In this document: in pieces, positions 35,583 through 44,549 of the stretch
Layout: every line of letters starts with the position of its first letter
Position numbering within the stretch: the stretch's first letter is position 1
Source of the DNA: Okeania sp. SIO1I7
Lineage (GTDB): Bacteria; Cyanobacteriota; Cyanobacteriia; Cyanobacteriales; Microcoleaceae
Assembly: GCA_010672585.1 (NCBI GenBank)
Contig: JAAHGF010000002.1
Coordinates: forward strand, 310,001-374,000
Direction of reading: 5' to 3'
DNA length: 64,000 bases
Notes under the pieces: model-generated
Databases searched by the model: none
Told to the model about the DNA's origin: nothing
Seen by the model: the letters and a program-made list of their open reading frames with translations, nothing else
Position numbers and translations under genes: made by a program

Positions 35583-36365
35583 ATGTCAACAGAAGAACAA
35601 AGTCATTGGCGAGTGGTATCGGTGTCAGTGGCAGGTACGAGTCACAAAAAACGTGGACAACCATGTCAGGATGCAAATCATTGGGAGATTTTGCCGGGAG
35701 GTATTTTAGTTGCAGCAGTTGCTGATGGTGCTGGTTCATCTAATTTTGGGGAGGTAGGAGCAAAAATAGCTGTCAGTGCTGCAGTAGAAACTATTTCTCA
35801 ACAGAATTTGCTGTCTAAAGATAATAATGTTGATTGGCAGTATCAATTAATTGATGCTTTGAGAGCCGCGAGAACAGCAGTTTTGGCTGAGTCTCAAGTG
35901 AGGAAGGTTGAAGCACGGGAGTTTGCTGCAACCTTGATTTTGGTGGTGGCGACACCAGAGTTTGCTATTGCTGCTCAGGTGGGAGATGGTGCTGCTGTAG
36001 TGGGAGATGGTGAGGAAAATATTTTTCCGCTGACTGCTCCTCAAAGTGGAGAATATATTAATGAGACAACTTTTTTGATTTCAGAGCAAGGTGTGGAAAC
36101 TGCTCAAGTGAAGATTTGGCAAGGAAAACCTGTTCATTTAGCAATTTTTTCGGATGGGTTACAAATGCTAGCTTTGAAGATGCCAAAGGGGTTGCCTCAT
36201 TGTCCGTTTTTTACACCATTGTTTAAGTTTATGACTGTGGTGACAGATGAACAAGAGGCGACTAAACAATTGGAAGAATTTTTGCGATCGCCTAAAGTAA
36301 CTGGTAGAACTGATGATGATTTAACTTTGTTGTTGGCACGGCGGTGTAATATCATTTCCGGTTAG
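35583..36365 (+). CDS. PP2C-type protein phosphatase partner of TerY
   Basis: A 260-residue PP2C (PP2C_2) serine/threonine phosphatase. The metal-binding and core motifs are visible: GTSHKKRGQPCQD (D30), VADGAGSS (D48), QVGDGAAVV, FSDGLQ and TDDDLTLLLARR at the end. Complete; no membrane segment, so cytoplasmic. In TerY-P systems such a phosphatase opposes a dedicated kinase; no kinase follows here, the next gene being lptB on the other strand. ATG at 35583. Confidence 0.88.
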   Translation: MSTEEQSHWRVVSVSVAGTSHKKRGQPCQDANHWEILPGGILVAAVADGAGSSNFGEVGAKIAVSAAVETISQQNLLSKDNNVDWQYQLIDALRAARTAVLAESQVRKVEAREFAATLILVVATPEFAIAAQVGDGAAVVGDGEENIFPLTAPQSGEYINETTFLISEQGVETAQVKIWQGKPVHLAIFSDGLQMLALKMPKGLPHCPFFTPLFKFMTVVTDEQEATKQLEEFLRSPKVTGRTDDDLTLLLARRCNIISG

Positions 36366-36657
36366 AGTTGTTGGGAGTGGGGGAGTGGCTCACACGGATT
36401 ATGGCACGGATACACGGATACGGAAGGGAGGGAGTAGGTAGGGACGTTGCATGCAACGTCCTTACAGGGAGGGAACCCACCCCTAACCCCTCCCAGGAGG
36501 GGAAGTAAACATCAGAATAATTAACATTAACTGAGCTGCTAATTAGCAACAAAATTACTCGGCTCTTTTTAATTAGAAGGTTAGGACAAATGAAAACTGC
36601 TATAAGCCTTCTTCCCTCTTTCTTCTTCCTTCTTCCCTCTTCCTTCTTCCTTATAAT

Positions 36658-37386
36658 TCAAAACTTAAATTTATCACCCAAATAATACTGACGTACTAAG
36701 GGATTATTATAAAGTTCTTCTGCTGTTCCAGATGCCAAAATTTGTCCATCTCGCATAATATAGGCTCGATCAGTAATTTCTAGAGTTTCTCTCACATTAT
36801 GGTCAGTAATAAGAATTCCCATTTTTCGTTCTCTTAATTTGGCAACAATCTTTTGAATTTCAGAAACGGCAATTGGGTCTACTCCTGCAAATGGTTCATC
36901 TAAAAACAAAAATTTTAGTCCATCTTTGCTTGAGGCCAAAGCTCTGGCTAGTTCTGTTCGCCTCCGTTCTCCACCGGAAACTTGGGAACCTAAAGTAGAA
37001 GCAACCTTTTCTAAGCGAAACTCATACAATAGAGAATCTAAGAACTTTTTCCACTGGCGACGAGGAATTTTTGTTTGTTCCAAGACTAGGAGAATATTAT
37101 CTCTAACACTAAGGTTGCGGAAAATACTTGGTTCCTGAGCTAGATAGCCAATACCCAGTTTTGCTCTCTTGTGAATTGGTAAAGTTGTGATATCTAAATC
37201 ATTTAAAAAGACAGTGCCAAGGGAAGGTTTTTCTATACCTGTTGCGATATAGAACGTAGTGGTTTTACCTGCACCATTAGGACCGAGGAGGCCAACAATT
37301 TCTCCTTGGGCAATGAATAGATTAACTCGACTAACTATGGCACGTTTACCATAGTTTTTGTGAATATTCTCAAGAACAATTTTCAT
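36658..37386 (-). CDS. lptB: LPS export ABC transporter ATP-binding protein LptB
   Basis: A 242-residue cytoplasmic ATPase that drives lipopolysaccharide extraction from the inner membrane together with LptF/LptG. Walker A GPNGAGKT (35-42), Q-loop in YLAQEPSIF, signature VSGGERRR, Walker B FLFLDEPF with GVDP, and switch TDHNVRET are all present. Complete; ATG at 37386. In cyanobacteria lptA commonly lies directly upstream; here it does too (38633) but about 1.2 kb away, start to start, because of inserted mobile relics, so lptB may now rely on another promoter. Confidence 0.92.
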   Translation of the reverse strand: MKIVLENIHKNYGKRAIVSRVNLFIAQGEIVGLLGPNGAGKTTTFYIATGIEKPSLGTVFLNDLDITTLPIHKRAKLGIGYLAQEPSIFRNLSVRDNILLVLEQTKIPRRQWKKFLDSLLYEFRLEKVASTLGSQVSGGERRRTELARALASSKDGLKFLFLDEPFAGVDPIAVSEIQKIVAKLRERKMGILITDHNVRETLEITDRAYIMRDGQILASGTAEELYNNPLVRQYYLGDKFKF

Positions 37387-37419
37387 TTAGGTTAGAAGCC
37401 AGCTCTCAAAGATTAACTA

Positions 37420-37561
37420 ATATCATGTCCGGAAGCTAAATGACTAAGGAGTCAGGAGACAGGAGACAGAAGTCAGGAGGGAAGAAAGAAGAAGAAAGAG
37501 AAAGTTTTTTGGTCGCGTAAGCGGAACGGAGTTCTATCGCCCTATTATACAGACATGATAT
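37420..37561. repeat. ATATCATGTCCGG inverted-repeat element between lptA and lptB
   Basis: 142 bp from ATATCATGTCCGG to CAGACATGATAT. The interior has GTCAGGAGACAGGAG repeats and a 30-bp GGTCGCG...GTTCTATCGC palindromic insert at 37511-37540, also found reversed at about 50209-50240. It begins 34 bases upstream of the lptB start codon. Confidence 0.85.
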
Positions 37562-37669
37562 AAGCAGTAGAAACAACAAATATTTTACCAATTCCAGAGG
37601 ACTTCTACATACACAAAGTACTACATTTGTCAATCAATATTATTAACTGTGCAAAATTTATCTCAACGT

Positions 37670-38123
37670 TGGTTGAAGACCCGCGCTCTCCTGAAGGGGA
37701 GCGTCATATGGGAAAACCAATCAATAAGAGCGGTTTTTACACATAGTATGCTATTCTAAATAGAATTAGGCTGCTGGGCTAGCAGTGTCAGTCTGTGGAG
37801 CGACCGTAAGACCAGAAAGAGGTTTGGCCTCGGAGGCAGGTGCTACGTTAGCGCAGCTCCTCTGTCAAGAGGAAGCAGAAAGTCCTGAGCCGCGAGGTTT
37901 AGGAATCCCGCGTTGTCGCGCCATGCGCAACGTCGGGAGGATATCAATAGTGGTGGTGCATAGTAATGATAGAGAGAATGTAGGGAGTGTGGGAAGATGG
38001 GGAGGTGGGGAGTATTTTTCAACCTGCTTGGTGCGCGTTCCCTTGCGCCGTGCGACGGCACGGGGTCGCATCCGCTTTTTCCCATATTCCTTCCTTCTAC
38101 CTCCTGACTCCTGACTCCTACCC
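37670..38123 (+). mobile_element. TnpB 3'-end / omega-RNA relic and repeats
   Basis: 37743-37945 matches the 3' end of a TnpB gene with its right end: the C-terminal VCGATVRPER-type tail, then GAGCCGCGAGGTTTAGG, ATCCCGCGTTGT and AACGTCGGGAGGAT near the end. The open frames seen here are only tails. The block 37965-38115 is short repeats. The relic separates lptA from lptB. Confidence 0.55.
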
Positions 38124-38633
38124 TCACGGGCTTATTGGACTTTTGAAGGCGGGTTTTGGATTGAATGGAGCAGTAACATCGTTGCCCCCATCTGTACCTT
38201 GACCTACAGGCACTAAATATACAGATTCTACTTGTCCTTGAGATTGAGGTAGAACAATAAAGCGTCCTTCATCTATGAGATAGGTAACTGTTTCTCCACG
38301 AATTGTATTGCCTTCCTGTAGGATAAATACATCTCCACTGAGGACAATTCGACGTTCTCTACTAAAGTATTGAGCTTGAGCTGCCGTCGCTTGAATTTGG
38401 CGAGCTGGATAGTTAATTTGGACATTACCACGAGCTGTAACAACTCCTGTTCGAGAGTCTGCTTCTTGAATGTCGGATCGAACAGTCATAGTGCGTCCTG
38501 AGGAGTTTTGTGGGGGTGGGTTAGGGTTAATTTGGGCAGATGTAGGATATGTTATGGCATTTACAGCCAGAGGTATGATTAGGGCAAATCCTTTTAATAT
38601 CAGTAATTTTGAGATTTTGTTATTTAGTATCAT
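38124..38633 (-). CDS. lptA: LptA-like (OstA) periplasmic LPS transport protein
   Basis: A 169-residue exported protein (from ATG 38633; an in-frame TTG at 38657 is possible). The signal peptide KLLILKGFALIIPLAVNA is followed by a Pro/Asn-rich linker and an OstA/LptA beta-jellyroll (about 45-140) with TVRSDIQEADSRTG, VVTARGNVQINYP and RIVLSGDVFILQEGNTIRG. LptA bridges the periplasm for LPS transport. On the same strand upstream of lptB. The C-terminal tail, VGQGTDGGNDV onward, is low-complexity, as in cyanobacterial homologues. Confidence 0.85.
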   Translation of the reverse strand: MILNNKISKLLILKGFALIIPLAVNAITYPTSAQINPNPPPQNSSGRTMTVRSDIQEADSRTGVVTARGNVQINYPARQIQATAAQAQYFSRERRIVLSGDVFILQEGNTIRGETVTYLIDEGRFIVLPQSQGQVESVYLVPVGQGTDGGNDVTAPFNPKPAFKSPISP

Positions 38634-39069
38634 TTTTAATTGGGCGAAAGTTGTCAAGGCTTATATTTTACTTTACTTCGCAAAATGGTTGAGAAATTCT
38701 ATTTGTTATTGTTACCCTCCTTTGGGGTCGAGGATTATATCAAATCCGGTTAATTGCACATAGAATCCAGTTATATAATATCTGTTTATCATTCTATAAT
38801 TATTTCAATATTTAATCTCCCCTACTCTCAACTATATAATAAGTATTCAACCGGATTTAATATTAAGGGTTGAGGAGAAAAAGAATAGTAAAAAACAGCC
38901 TGTAAAGTTAAGAGTGAAGCTATTTGAGAAGTTTGCTAATTACCAATTATAGCGCTACGCATTAAGGTGTTTGACATTTCTCAACTCTGTTAGCGAAGCT
39001 TTTCCGCACCGAAAACCCTTTAACAGTTTACTATTCCCTATTCCCTGGCGCGTAGCGCTATAAAATATT
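38634..39069. other. Spacer with ATATCAAATCCGG element
   Basis: No gene seen. 38737-38863 is a 127-bp inverted-repeat element (ATATCAAATCCGG to CCGGATTTAATAT), a sister of the ATATCATGTCCGG family; another sister copy lies at 44622-44773. GCGCTACGC-type palindromes occur near 38953 and 39050. Confidence 0.65.
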
Positions 39070-40971
39070 TTAACTTCTATATTTTGATGTTATTGTGGCA
39101 TTAAAGGCAATCTTTTTCAGCTCAAAAATTTGTTTCAACCTGTAGCAAAACTCACGAGCTACATTCCATTGTTCTCTTGGTATACTTTTCATTCTAATCA
39201 TAAGTTCTACTTCAGCTTGAGAAACACTATTTACACCTAAAACACTGCCAGAATCTAAAACTTTATTTCCCCACTCTGCATCATTTTTTAACTCATTAGC
39301 AACTTGTTTCACTAATTGTAATGCTTGGCTTAAATTAGAATCTAAATTTACTTTTATTCTTAAATCAATGCTTGCCCAATCTTTGGTAAAATTATGTACT
39401 GTAGAAATTTTGCTATTAGGAATTGAACTTAAACGTCCTCCTGAATCGCGTAATTGTGTTACACGAAAACTCATATCTTCTACATAACCCATCGTATAAT
39501 CTAGATCAATCAAATCCCCAATTGCATACCGGTCTTCTAGTAAAATTAACATTCCACTGATTATATCTTTAACTAGATTATGACCACCTAAAGAAACTGT
39601 CAAACTAATAATACCTAAAGCTAATAATATTATGGTTATAGAAACATTTAAATTTTGAAAGATCCCCAGCATACCAATACAGCCTAATGTAAACATCACA
39701 ATTCCTTTCAATGTATGAGAAAAAGTAATTGCTTGTGGTATTTTTCTGTGACTATAACTTTGATTTTCTAGTCTTTTAAAACTATTTATAGCGAACCAGT
39801 TGACAATCGTCGGACTGCCTTTAATTGCTAAATAAGTACCAATTATGATGGTGATAACTATGACATGAGAAACTAAGAAAATCTGTAACCAACGACTATC
39901 AGGAAAATTACCTAAAATCCAAATAATGCCACACAACCATACAATCAAGTGATTTACTTGTAAAAAACTTCTAAAAAAAGAATTTTGATGTTGTTGTTGT
40001 TCCCATATTAACTGCTGTTTTTGCCCTAAAGCTAATTCTGTTTTTGCTGTAGTTAATTCTTGATAATTTCTAAATTCATCTATATGTGGGCGAGATACTT
40101 TTAAATGTTCTATAGATTTTTGGATTTTTTGGTACTTTTTTAAGCAATATTTTTGCCAAACTGATATGAGAAAGCTCAACAGAATCAAAGCTAATATTAT
40201 TCCGAAAGAAATTGAAAGTTGCTCGATCAAATAGTCTGGTTGTCGCTCCCTCTGTGCTCTAATTAAGGCATCCTTCATAAAACCAATAATCTCATTAGTT
40301 AAATCTTCTCTAGATATGCCATGAATTTGAGCATCTAAATCTGTGATGGCAATCAGAAACTGATTTTTGAGTTCTTCTGCGTCTGAGGCAAATACTAAAG
40401 TCTGGTTTTCTTGGGTTTCAATAGTTAATTTTAAAGTATCAGCATCAAAGCAATTTTTAATTGTTTGTTTAAGATTATTTTCATACAGTCTAACTCTAAT
40501 ATTTAGGGGAGATGTATTACTATTTCCTTGGATTTCTTGTCCTGCTACTGCGGCTACTTTGAAAATTTCTCTGCCATCGATTTTGATTGGTTTATAAACT
40601 ATATTGCTGATAGGTGTTAATGATTGAAGTTGAGTAACATTTTCAATATTATTATTCTGTAATATTTCTGAAGTCTGGCCTAATGCTAAGAGAGTTTGAT
40701 TAGTTATCAGAATAAAGGTGAAGAGGCTAAAAATTATAACTGTGATGATTTTTGAGATTTTATAGCGATTAAAGAAGTTATGTGGGTGCATCTCAATTTT
40801 GAATAAAGCAAAAAATTTATGGCTTTTAGGCAACAGGAAACAGGCAACAGGCAACAGGGAATAGAGAATAGGGAATATATAGGAAAAAAGTATTTTTGCA
40901 AATATGAGATGCACCCAATTATGTTGCTGAATTAGTGGTTGTTTGAATGAAATAAATTTATAAATTTGCAT
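39070..40971 (-). CDS. MscS-family mechanosensitive channel with in-frame MITE
   Basis: A 633-codon frame for a small-conductance mechanosensitive channel (MscS type). N-terminal region with signal-like IITVIIFSLFTFILI, membrane helices around residues 255-275, 338-355, 362-385 and 412-455, the pore/beta domain LSLGGHNLVKDIISGMLILLEDRYAIGD, and a C-terminal alpha-beta domain. Residues 18-64 come from a 133-bp inverted-repeat element plus target duplication (40784-40924), inserted without shifting the frame. If translation starts at codon 1 (ATG 40971), the protein carries 47 foreign residues; if it starts at the element's own ATG (40791), it lacks only the native first 18. The remainder is intact. 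Confidence 0.85.
   Translation of the reverse strand: MQIYKFISFKQPLIQQHNWVHLIFAKILFSYIFPILYSLLPVACFLLPKSHKFFALFKIEMHPHNFFNRYKISKIITVIIFSLFTFILITNQTLLALGQTSEILQNNNIENVTQLQSLTPISNIVYKPIKIDGREIFKVAAVAGQEIQGNSNTSPLNIRVRLYENNLKQTIKNCFDADTLKLTIETQENQTLVFASDAEELKNQFLIAITDLDAQIHGISREDLTNEIIGFMKDALIRAQRERQPDYLIEQLSISFGIILALILLSFLISVWQKYCLKKYQKIQKSIEHLKVSRPHIDEFRNYQELTTAKTELALGQKQQLIWEQQQHQNSFFRSFLQVNHLIVWLCGIIWILGNFPDSRWLQIFLVSHVIVITIIIGTYLAIKGSPTIVNWFAINSFKRLENQSYSHRKIPQAITFSHTLKGIVMFTLGCIGMLGIFQNLNVSITIILLALGIISLTVSLGGHNLVKDIISGMLILLEDRYAIGDLIDLDYTMGYVEDMSFRVTQLRDSGGRLSSIPNSKISTVHNFTKDWASIDLRIKVNLDSNLSQALQLVKQVANELKNDAEWGNKVLDSGSVLGVNSVSQAEVELMIRMKSIPREQWNVAREFCYRLKQIFELKKIAFNATITSKYRS
40784..40916. 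repeat. GGGTGCATCTCA inverted-repeat element within the MscS gene
   Basis: 133 bp with perfect 12-bp ends GGGTGCATCTCA and TGAGATGCACCC. The flanks AGTTATGT (40776-40783) and AATTATGT (40917-40924) form an 8-bp target duplication with one mismatch. Element plus duplication is 141 bp, exactly 47 codons. The interior holds GGCAACAGG short repeats. Confidence 0.92.
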
Positions 40972-41863
40972 AAGTCAATTCAGTTATAGTAATTTCATTT
41001 GAGTTGTGTAAAAAACCTGGTCGCTTTTAGGCAATAGGCAACAGGCAATAGGCAATAGGTAAGAAGGTTTGCCGGACTTTTTACTGTTAATCAATAACCA
41101 ATTCTTTTTTATCCCCTTAAAATGGGAAACTTGAGACCTAATTTTTTTGTTATTGAAAATAAAATTAGTCTATTGATTGCTTTCTATCTGAAAGGAGAAA
41201 TATCCGGAGATAAATTGTAATATTTTATAGCAGTTTTCATTAACATAGAATACAAAGATTTTGACTTAAAGGCAGAAGGAAGAGGGCAGAAGGCAGAAGT
41301 TTTGTAATCTACTTTTGTGAAAACCACTATAATACAGCAGATTCCAAGTATATGAAGTACAGATATTAACAATTAAATCTTCTCAGTGCGGGCATCTTGC
41401 CCGCTCCGGGGTGTACCTCACTAAGGTGGAATCCGCTGTAATTAGTTAATCGTATATAGCAATCTTATTTGAGTTATGAAATACTGTAGATTTGAGGGAA
41501 CAGGGAATAAAGAACATTGAAGCAATAAAATTATCACAAATGATTTAGGATTGCTATATAGGAATTAGCAAATCGCATATCAGTCTATTACTAATCTAAT
41601 GCTACGACTTAAAAATTACTCTTTTATCAAAAAAAATAAGCTCTTTTTATTGATTATTTTTAAGTGAGCTGAAGTACAAAATATTAATTTTGATTAATAT
41701 TCTATTTTTACAGAAAATACACTTTGTTTAAAATGCTTTATAAATATTTTTTTTGCCTAATTTAGAATCTCCATGCAATTTTCCCTTCAGCATAGCTGCC
41801 TTCTTCAATGAGAACGAAGTAGTATAATAAGAATACAAGTCGTAAAAAAATCCCAAAAAGACG
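40972..41863. other. Spacer with a TACAGC(A/G)GATTCC element
   Basis: No gene seen. 41333-41440 is an inverted-repeat element (next entry). CAATAGGCAACAGG repeats occur at 41033-41060. The proA promoter presumably lies within 41640-41850, which is plain AT-rich DNA. Confidence 0.6.
41333..41440. repeat. TACAGC(A/G)GATTCC inverted-repeat element, copy 1
   Basis: 108 bp; ends TACAGCAGATTCC and GGAATCCGCTGTA, with a central GCGGGCATCTTGCCCGC hairpin. The second copy, at 61334-61440, shares the hairpin and the spacing. Confidence 0.85.
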
Positions 41864-43159
41864 ATGATTATAGAAGTTTCTTTGACTGAAATAGCCAAAA
41901 CAACCCGTCAAGCAGCACAAAAATCAGCAGGTTTATCTACAGAAGCAAAAAATCAAGCAATTGAAGCAGTTGCCCAAGCACTAGAAACCGCAGCACCAAA
42001 AATTCTCGCAGCAAATAAACTTGACTGTCAAATAGCTCAAACCAATGGAATTGCTCAACCTCTTTATAATCGATTGAAAATGGACGAGGCCAAACTTAAC
42101 AGCGCGATCGCAGGTTTACGGAATGTTTCTATTTTGGCTGACCCAGTGGGTGTGGTGCAAATACATCGAGAACTAGATGAAGGATTAATTCTTAAACGAA
42201 TTACTTGTCCATTGGGAGTTATTGGTGTAGTTTTTGAAGCTCGTCCTGATGCTGTAATTCAAATTTCAGCTTTGGCAATTAAATCAGGAAATGGTGTCAT
42301 TCTCAAAGGAGGTAAAGAAGCAACTAATTCATGTCAAGAGTTAGTTACAGCAATTCGCCAAGGACTGGCAACAACTTCTGTGAATCCTGATGCAGTACAG
42401 TTATTAACTACCCGGGAGGAAACTCTGGAGTTACTGAAATTAGATAAATATGTCAATTTAATTATTCCCAGAGGTTCTAATTCTTTTGTGAAATTTGTGC
42501 AGGAAAATACTCAAATTCCTGTTTTGGGTCACGCGGAGGGGATATGTCATGTTTATGTAGATAAGTCAGCAGATATTCAAAAAGCAGTTGCAATTACTGT
42601 GGATGCAAAAACTCAGTACCCTGCTGCTTGTAATGCAGTGGAAACTTTGTTAGTTCATACTGATATTGCTGAAAAGTTTTTGACAGAAGTTTTCCCAATG
42701 ATGGAAAAACATCAGGTAGAGTTACTAGGTGATGCAGCTACTCAGAAAATTTTACCGTCGGTAAAAGTGGCAACAGAAGAAGACTGGGCAACAGAATATA
42801 GCGATTTAGTATTGTCAATTAAGGTAGTAGATAATTTAGAATCAGCGATCGCTCACATCAATACTTATGGTTCTGGACATACAGATGCGATTGTAACTGA
42901 GGATGGAGACACAGCAGAGTTGTTTCTGGCTCAAATAGATGCCGCAGGTGTATTCCATAACTGCTCAACACGTTTTTCTGATGGCTTCCGTTATGGTTTT
43001 GGAGCGGAAGTAGGAATTAGTACACAAAAAATGCCACCCAGAGGTCCAGTAGGTTTAGAAGGGTTAGTAACTTATAAATATCAAGTTGTAGGTGATGGTC
43101 ATATTGCTGCTACTTATTCTGGCGATCGCCCTAAGGCATTTACTCACCGAGATTTTTGA
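41864..43159 (+). CDS. proA: Glutamate-5-semialdehyde dehydrogenase
   Basis: Gamma-glutamyl phosphate reductase, the second enzyme of proline synthesis, reducing glutamyl-5-phosphate with NADPH. The 431-residue aldehyde-dehydrogenase-fold protein shows [36 protein letters not shown], the active cysteine in [12 protein letters not shown], and [14 protein letters not shown] near the end. Complete; ATG at 41864. It is a single gene. GCGATCGC octamers occur inside it, as in the other core genes here. Confidence 0.95.
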   Translation: MIIEVSLTEIAKTTRQAAQKSAGLSTEAKNQAIEAVAQALETAAPKILAANKLDCQIAQTNGIAQPLYNRLKMDEAKLNSAIAGLRNVSILADPVGVVQIHRELDEGLILKRITCPLGVIGVVFEARPDAVIQISALAIKSGNGVILKGGKEATNSCQELVTAIRQGLATTSVNPDAVQLLTTREETLELLKLDKYVNLIIPRGSNSFVKFVQENTQIPVLGHAEGICHVYVDKSADIQKAVAITVDAKTQYPAACNAVETLLVHTDIAEKFLTEVFPMMEKHQVELLGDAATQKILPSVKVATEEDWATEYSDLVLSIKVVDNLESAIAHINTYGSGHTDAIVTEDGDTAELFLAQIDAAGVFHNCSTRFSDGFRYGFGAEVGISTQKMPPRGPVGLEGLVTYKYQVVGDGHIAATYSGDRPKAFTHRDF

Positions 43160-43394
43160 TATAGCAGAGGTGGGGAGTAGGGTAGTAGGGGAGTGGGGGA
43201 GTGGCTCACACTGATTATGGCACGGATACACCGATACGGAAGGGAGTAGGGGAGTAGGTAGGGACGTTGCATAAGGGCGTCCCTACAGGGATTAGGGGAG
43301 TGGGGGAGATGGTCGATTTAATATTGAAGTGTCGATAGAATTATCAACATATACTGTATAATCGTATTCTATATAATACCTAAAACCTACTACC
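43160..43394. repeat. Short-repeat spacer downstream of proA
   Basis: GGGAGTAGGG units plus a CACGGATACACCGATACGG block and GTAGGGACGTTGCAT; the same combination appears at 36385-36455 downstream of the PP2C gene, so these form a composite dispersed repeat. Confidence 0.6.
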
Positions 43395-43481
43395 TACCGA
43401 ATAATTAAGGTTTAAAGCCTCTCCTTTCAAGGAGAAAAAATTTTCCTTAAGCGTCAATCTTCTTCTTTTCAAGGAGAGGTA

Positions 43482-43691
43482 ATATCATGTCCGGTTGAAC
43501 AGTTATAAATAAATAACGACGGAGTCCTCAGGAGTAAACCCACCCCTCGTCCCTCCCCCTCCCAACCAACCCCTAACCCCTCCCAGGAGGGGAGGGGAAG
43601 TCAGGAGTCAGGAGGGAAGACTGAAGTTGGAAGAAGAAGAACAGGATAAGAAGGAGAAAGTTTTTTATCACTAATTATCCGGACATGATAT
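43482..43691. repeat. ATATCATGTCCGG inverted-repeat element
   Basis: 210 bp from ATATCATGTCCGG to CCGGACATGATAT, all 13 terminal bases paired. The interior has CCCACCCCTCG-type and AGTCAGGAGTC short repeats; its left part is closely shared with 44805-44984 (GTTGAACAGTTATAAA). Confidence 0.9.
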
Positions 43692-43699
43692 AATTATTA

Positions 43700-43836
43700 G
43701 ACTTGTCGCTTTATAACTTCAAAAATCCCCAAAAACCTTGTTCTATAACGATTGTAGCTATTGGCGACCAAAAAGCCTTGGAGTTATTGCTCTGTCTAGG
43801 TTGGAGCGATTTTTTCCCTCTATTTAGCGACAAGTC
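43700..43836. repeat. 137-bp GACTTGTCGC inverted-repeat element, copy 2
   Basis: Differs from copy 1 (33937-34073) at a single base (GCGACC against GCGACT). TA flanks at 43698-43699 and 43837-43838. Confidence 0.92.
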
Positions 43837-43886
43837 TATTAATTATTAATTATTAATTATTAATTATTCATTATTGAACGCCTTCT

Positions 43887-44549
43887 TCAATTTTTTTGCA
43901 TTCGAGCTGCCAGAATAGACCTGAAGTTTTCAAATGCTTCTGGTGTGGCCTCAGAAGCTTGCCATGTTGGACGTGCCATTAAGCGATCGCACCAAGCACT
44001 TACTTTAGGATATTCAGCCAAGGAAATACCACCTCTTATTGAGAATATAGGCACAATTGTTCCAGCAACAACATCAGCTAAAGTGAGATTGTCACTACCA
44101 AAATAAGAGCGATCGCCCAATAATTTCTCAAAAAACGTTAGTGCTGTAGCAATTTTCTGTTGCGCCTTTTCAACTTTTTCTAAATCCTCTCCTGGTAAAT
44201 CAAAAATTCTTGGTACTAATGCATCGATGGAAGGCAACAATTCATTAACACTAACCATTTGTACCATTCGCACAATTGTTAGGTCTTTGACATCTTGAGG
44301 CAACATAGTAGGGTTAGGGTACTTAGCTTCTAAATAGTCTAGAATTGCCAAAGATTCTACTACATTAAAGCCATCATCTACCAAAGCAGGAATGTGGTGG
44401 AAAGGGTTAATTGCCAAATAATCTGGTTGAAATTGTTCTCCTTCGCTCAGTTTGACTTCTACCAGCTCAAACTCAAGTCCTTTTTCTAGCAATGTCACCC
44501 AGACGCGACGGGAATTAGGAGATATTGGGGTGTGATAAAGAGTCAACAT
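43887..44549 (-). CDS. Glutathione S-transferase family protein
   Basis: A 220-residue cytoplasmic GST: N-terminal thioredoxin-like half (LTLYHTPISPNSRRVWVTLLEK, the glutathione-site Ser/Asn region, then HHIPALVDDGFNVVESLAILDYLE with the cis-Pro and Glu-Ser glutathione contacts) and an all-helical C-terminal half with LTLADVVAGTI. The substrate class cannot be fixed. Complete, ATG at 44549. Its downstream end abuts the nested repeat stack ending at 43875. Confidence 0.9.
   Translation of the reverse strand: MLTLYHTPISPNSRRVWVTLLEKGLEFELVEVKLSEGEQFQPDYLAINPFHHIPALVDDGFNVVESLAILDYLEAKYPNPTMLPQDVKDLTIVRMVQMVSVNELLPSIDALVPRIFDLPGEDLEKVEKAQQKIATALTFFEKLLGDRSYFGSDNLTLADVVAGTIVPIFSIRGGISLAEYPKVSAWCDRLMARPTWQASEATPEAFENFRSILAARMQKN

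Larger units (their letters stand above)
43395..43875. repeat. TTCGGTAA-type element carrying two other MITEs
   Basis: The left part, 43395-43481 (TACCGAATAATTAAGG to GGAGAGGTAAT), and the right part, 43837-43875 (TAATTATTAATTATT array), are the two pieces of one element. Between them lie an ATATCATGTCCGG element (43482-43691) and a 137-bp GACTTGTCGC element (43700-43836). Confidence 0.8.

Noticed and set aside
37785-38202. Overlapping open frames of 68-109 codons on both strands
   Set aside because: They lie in the TnpB 3'-end relic and short repeats; the plus-strand one contains only a TnpB tail.
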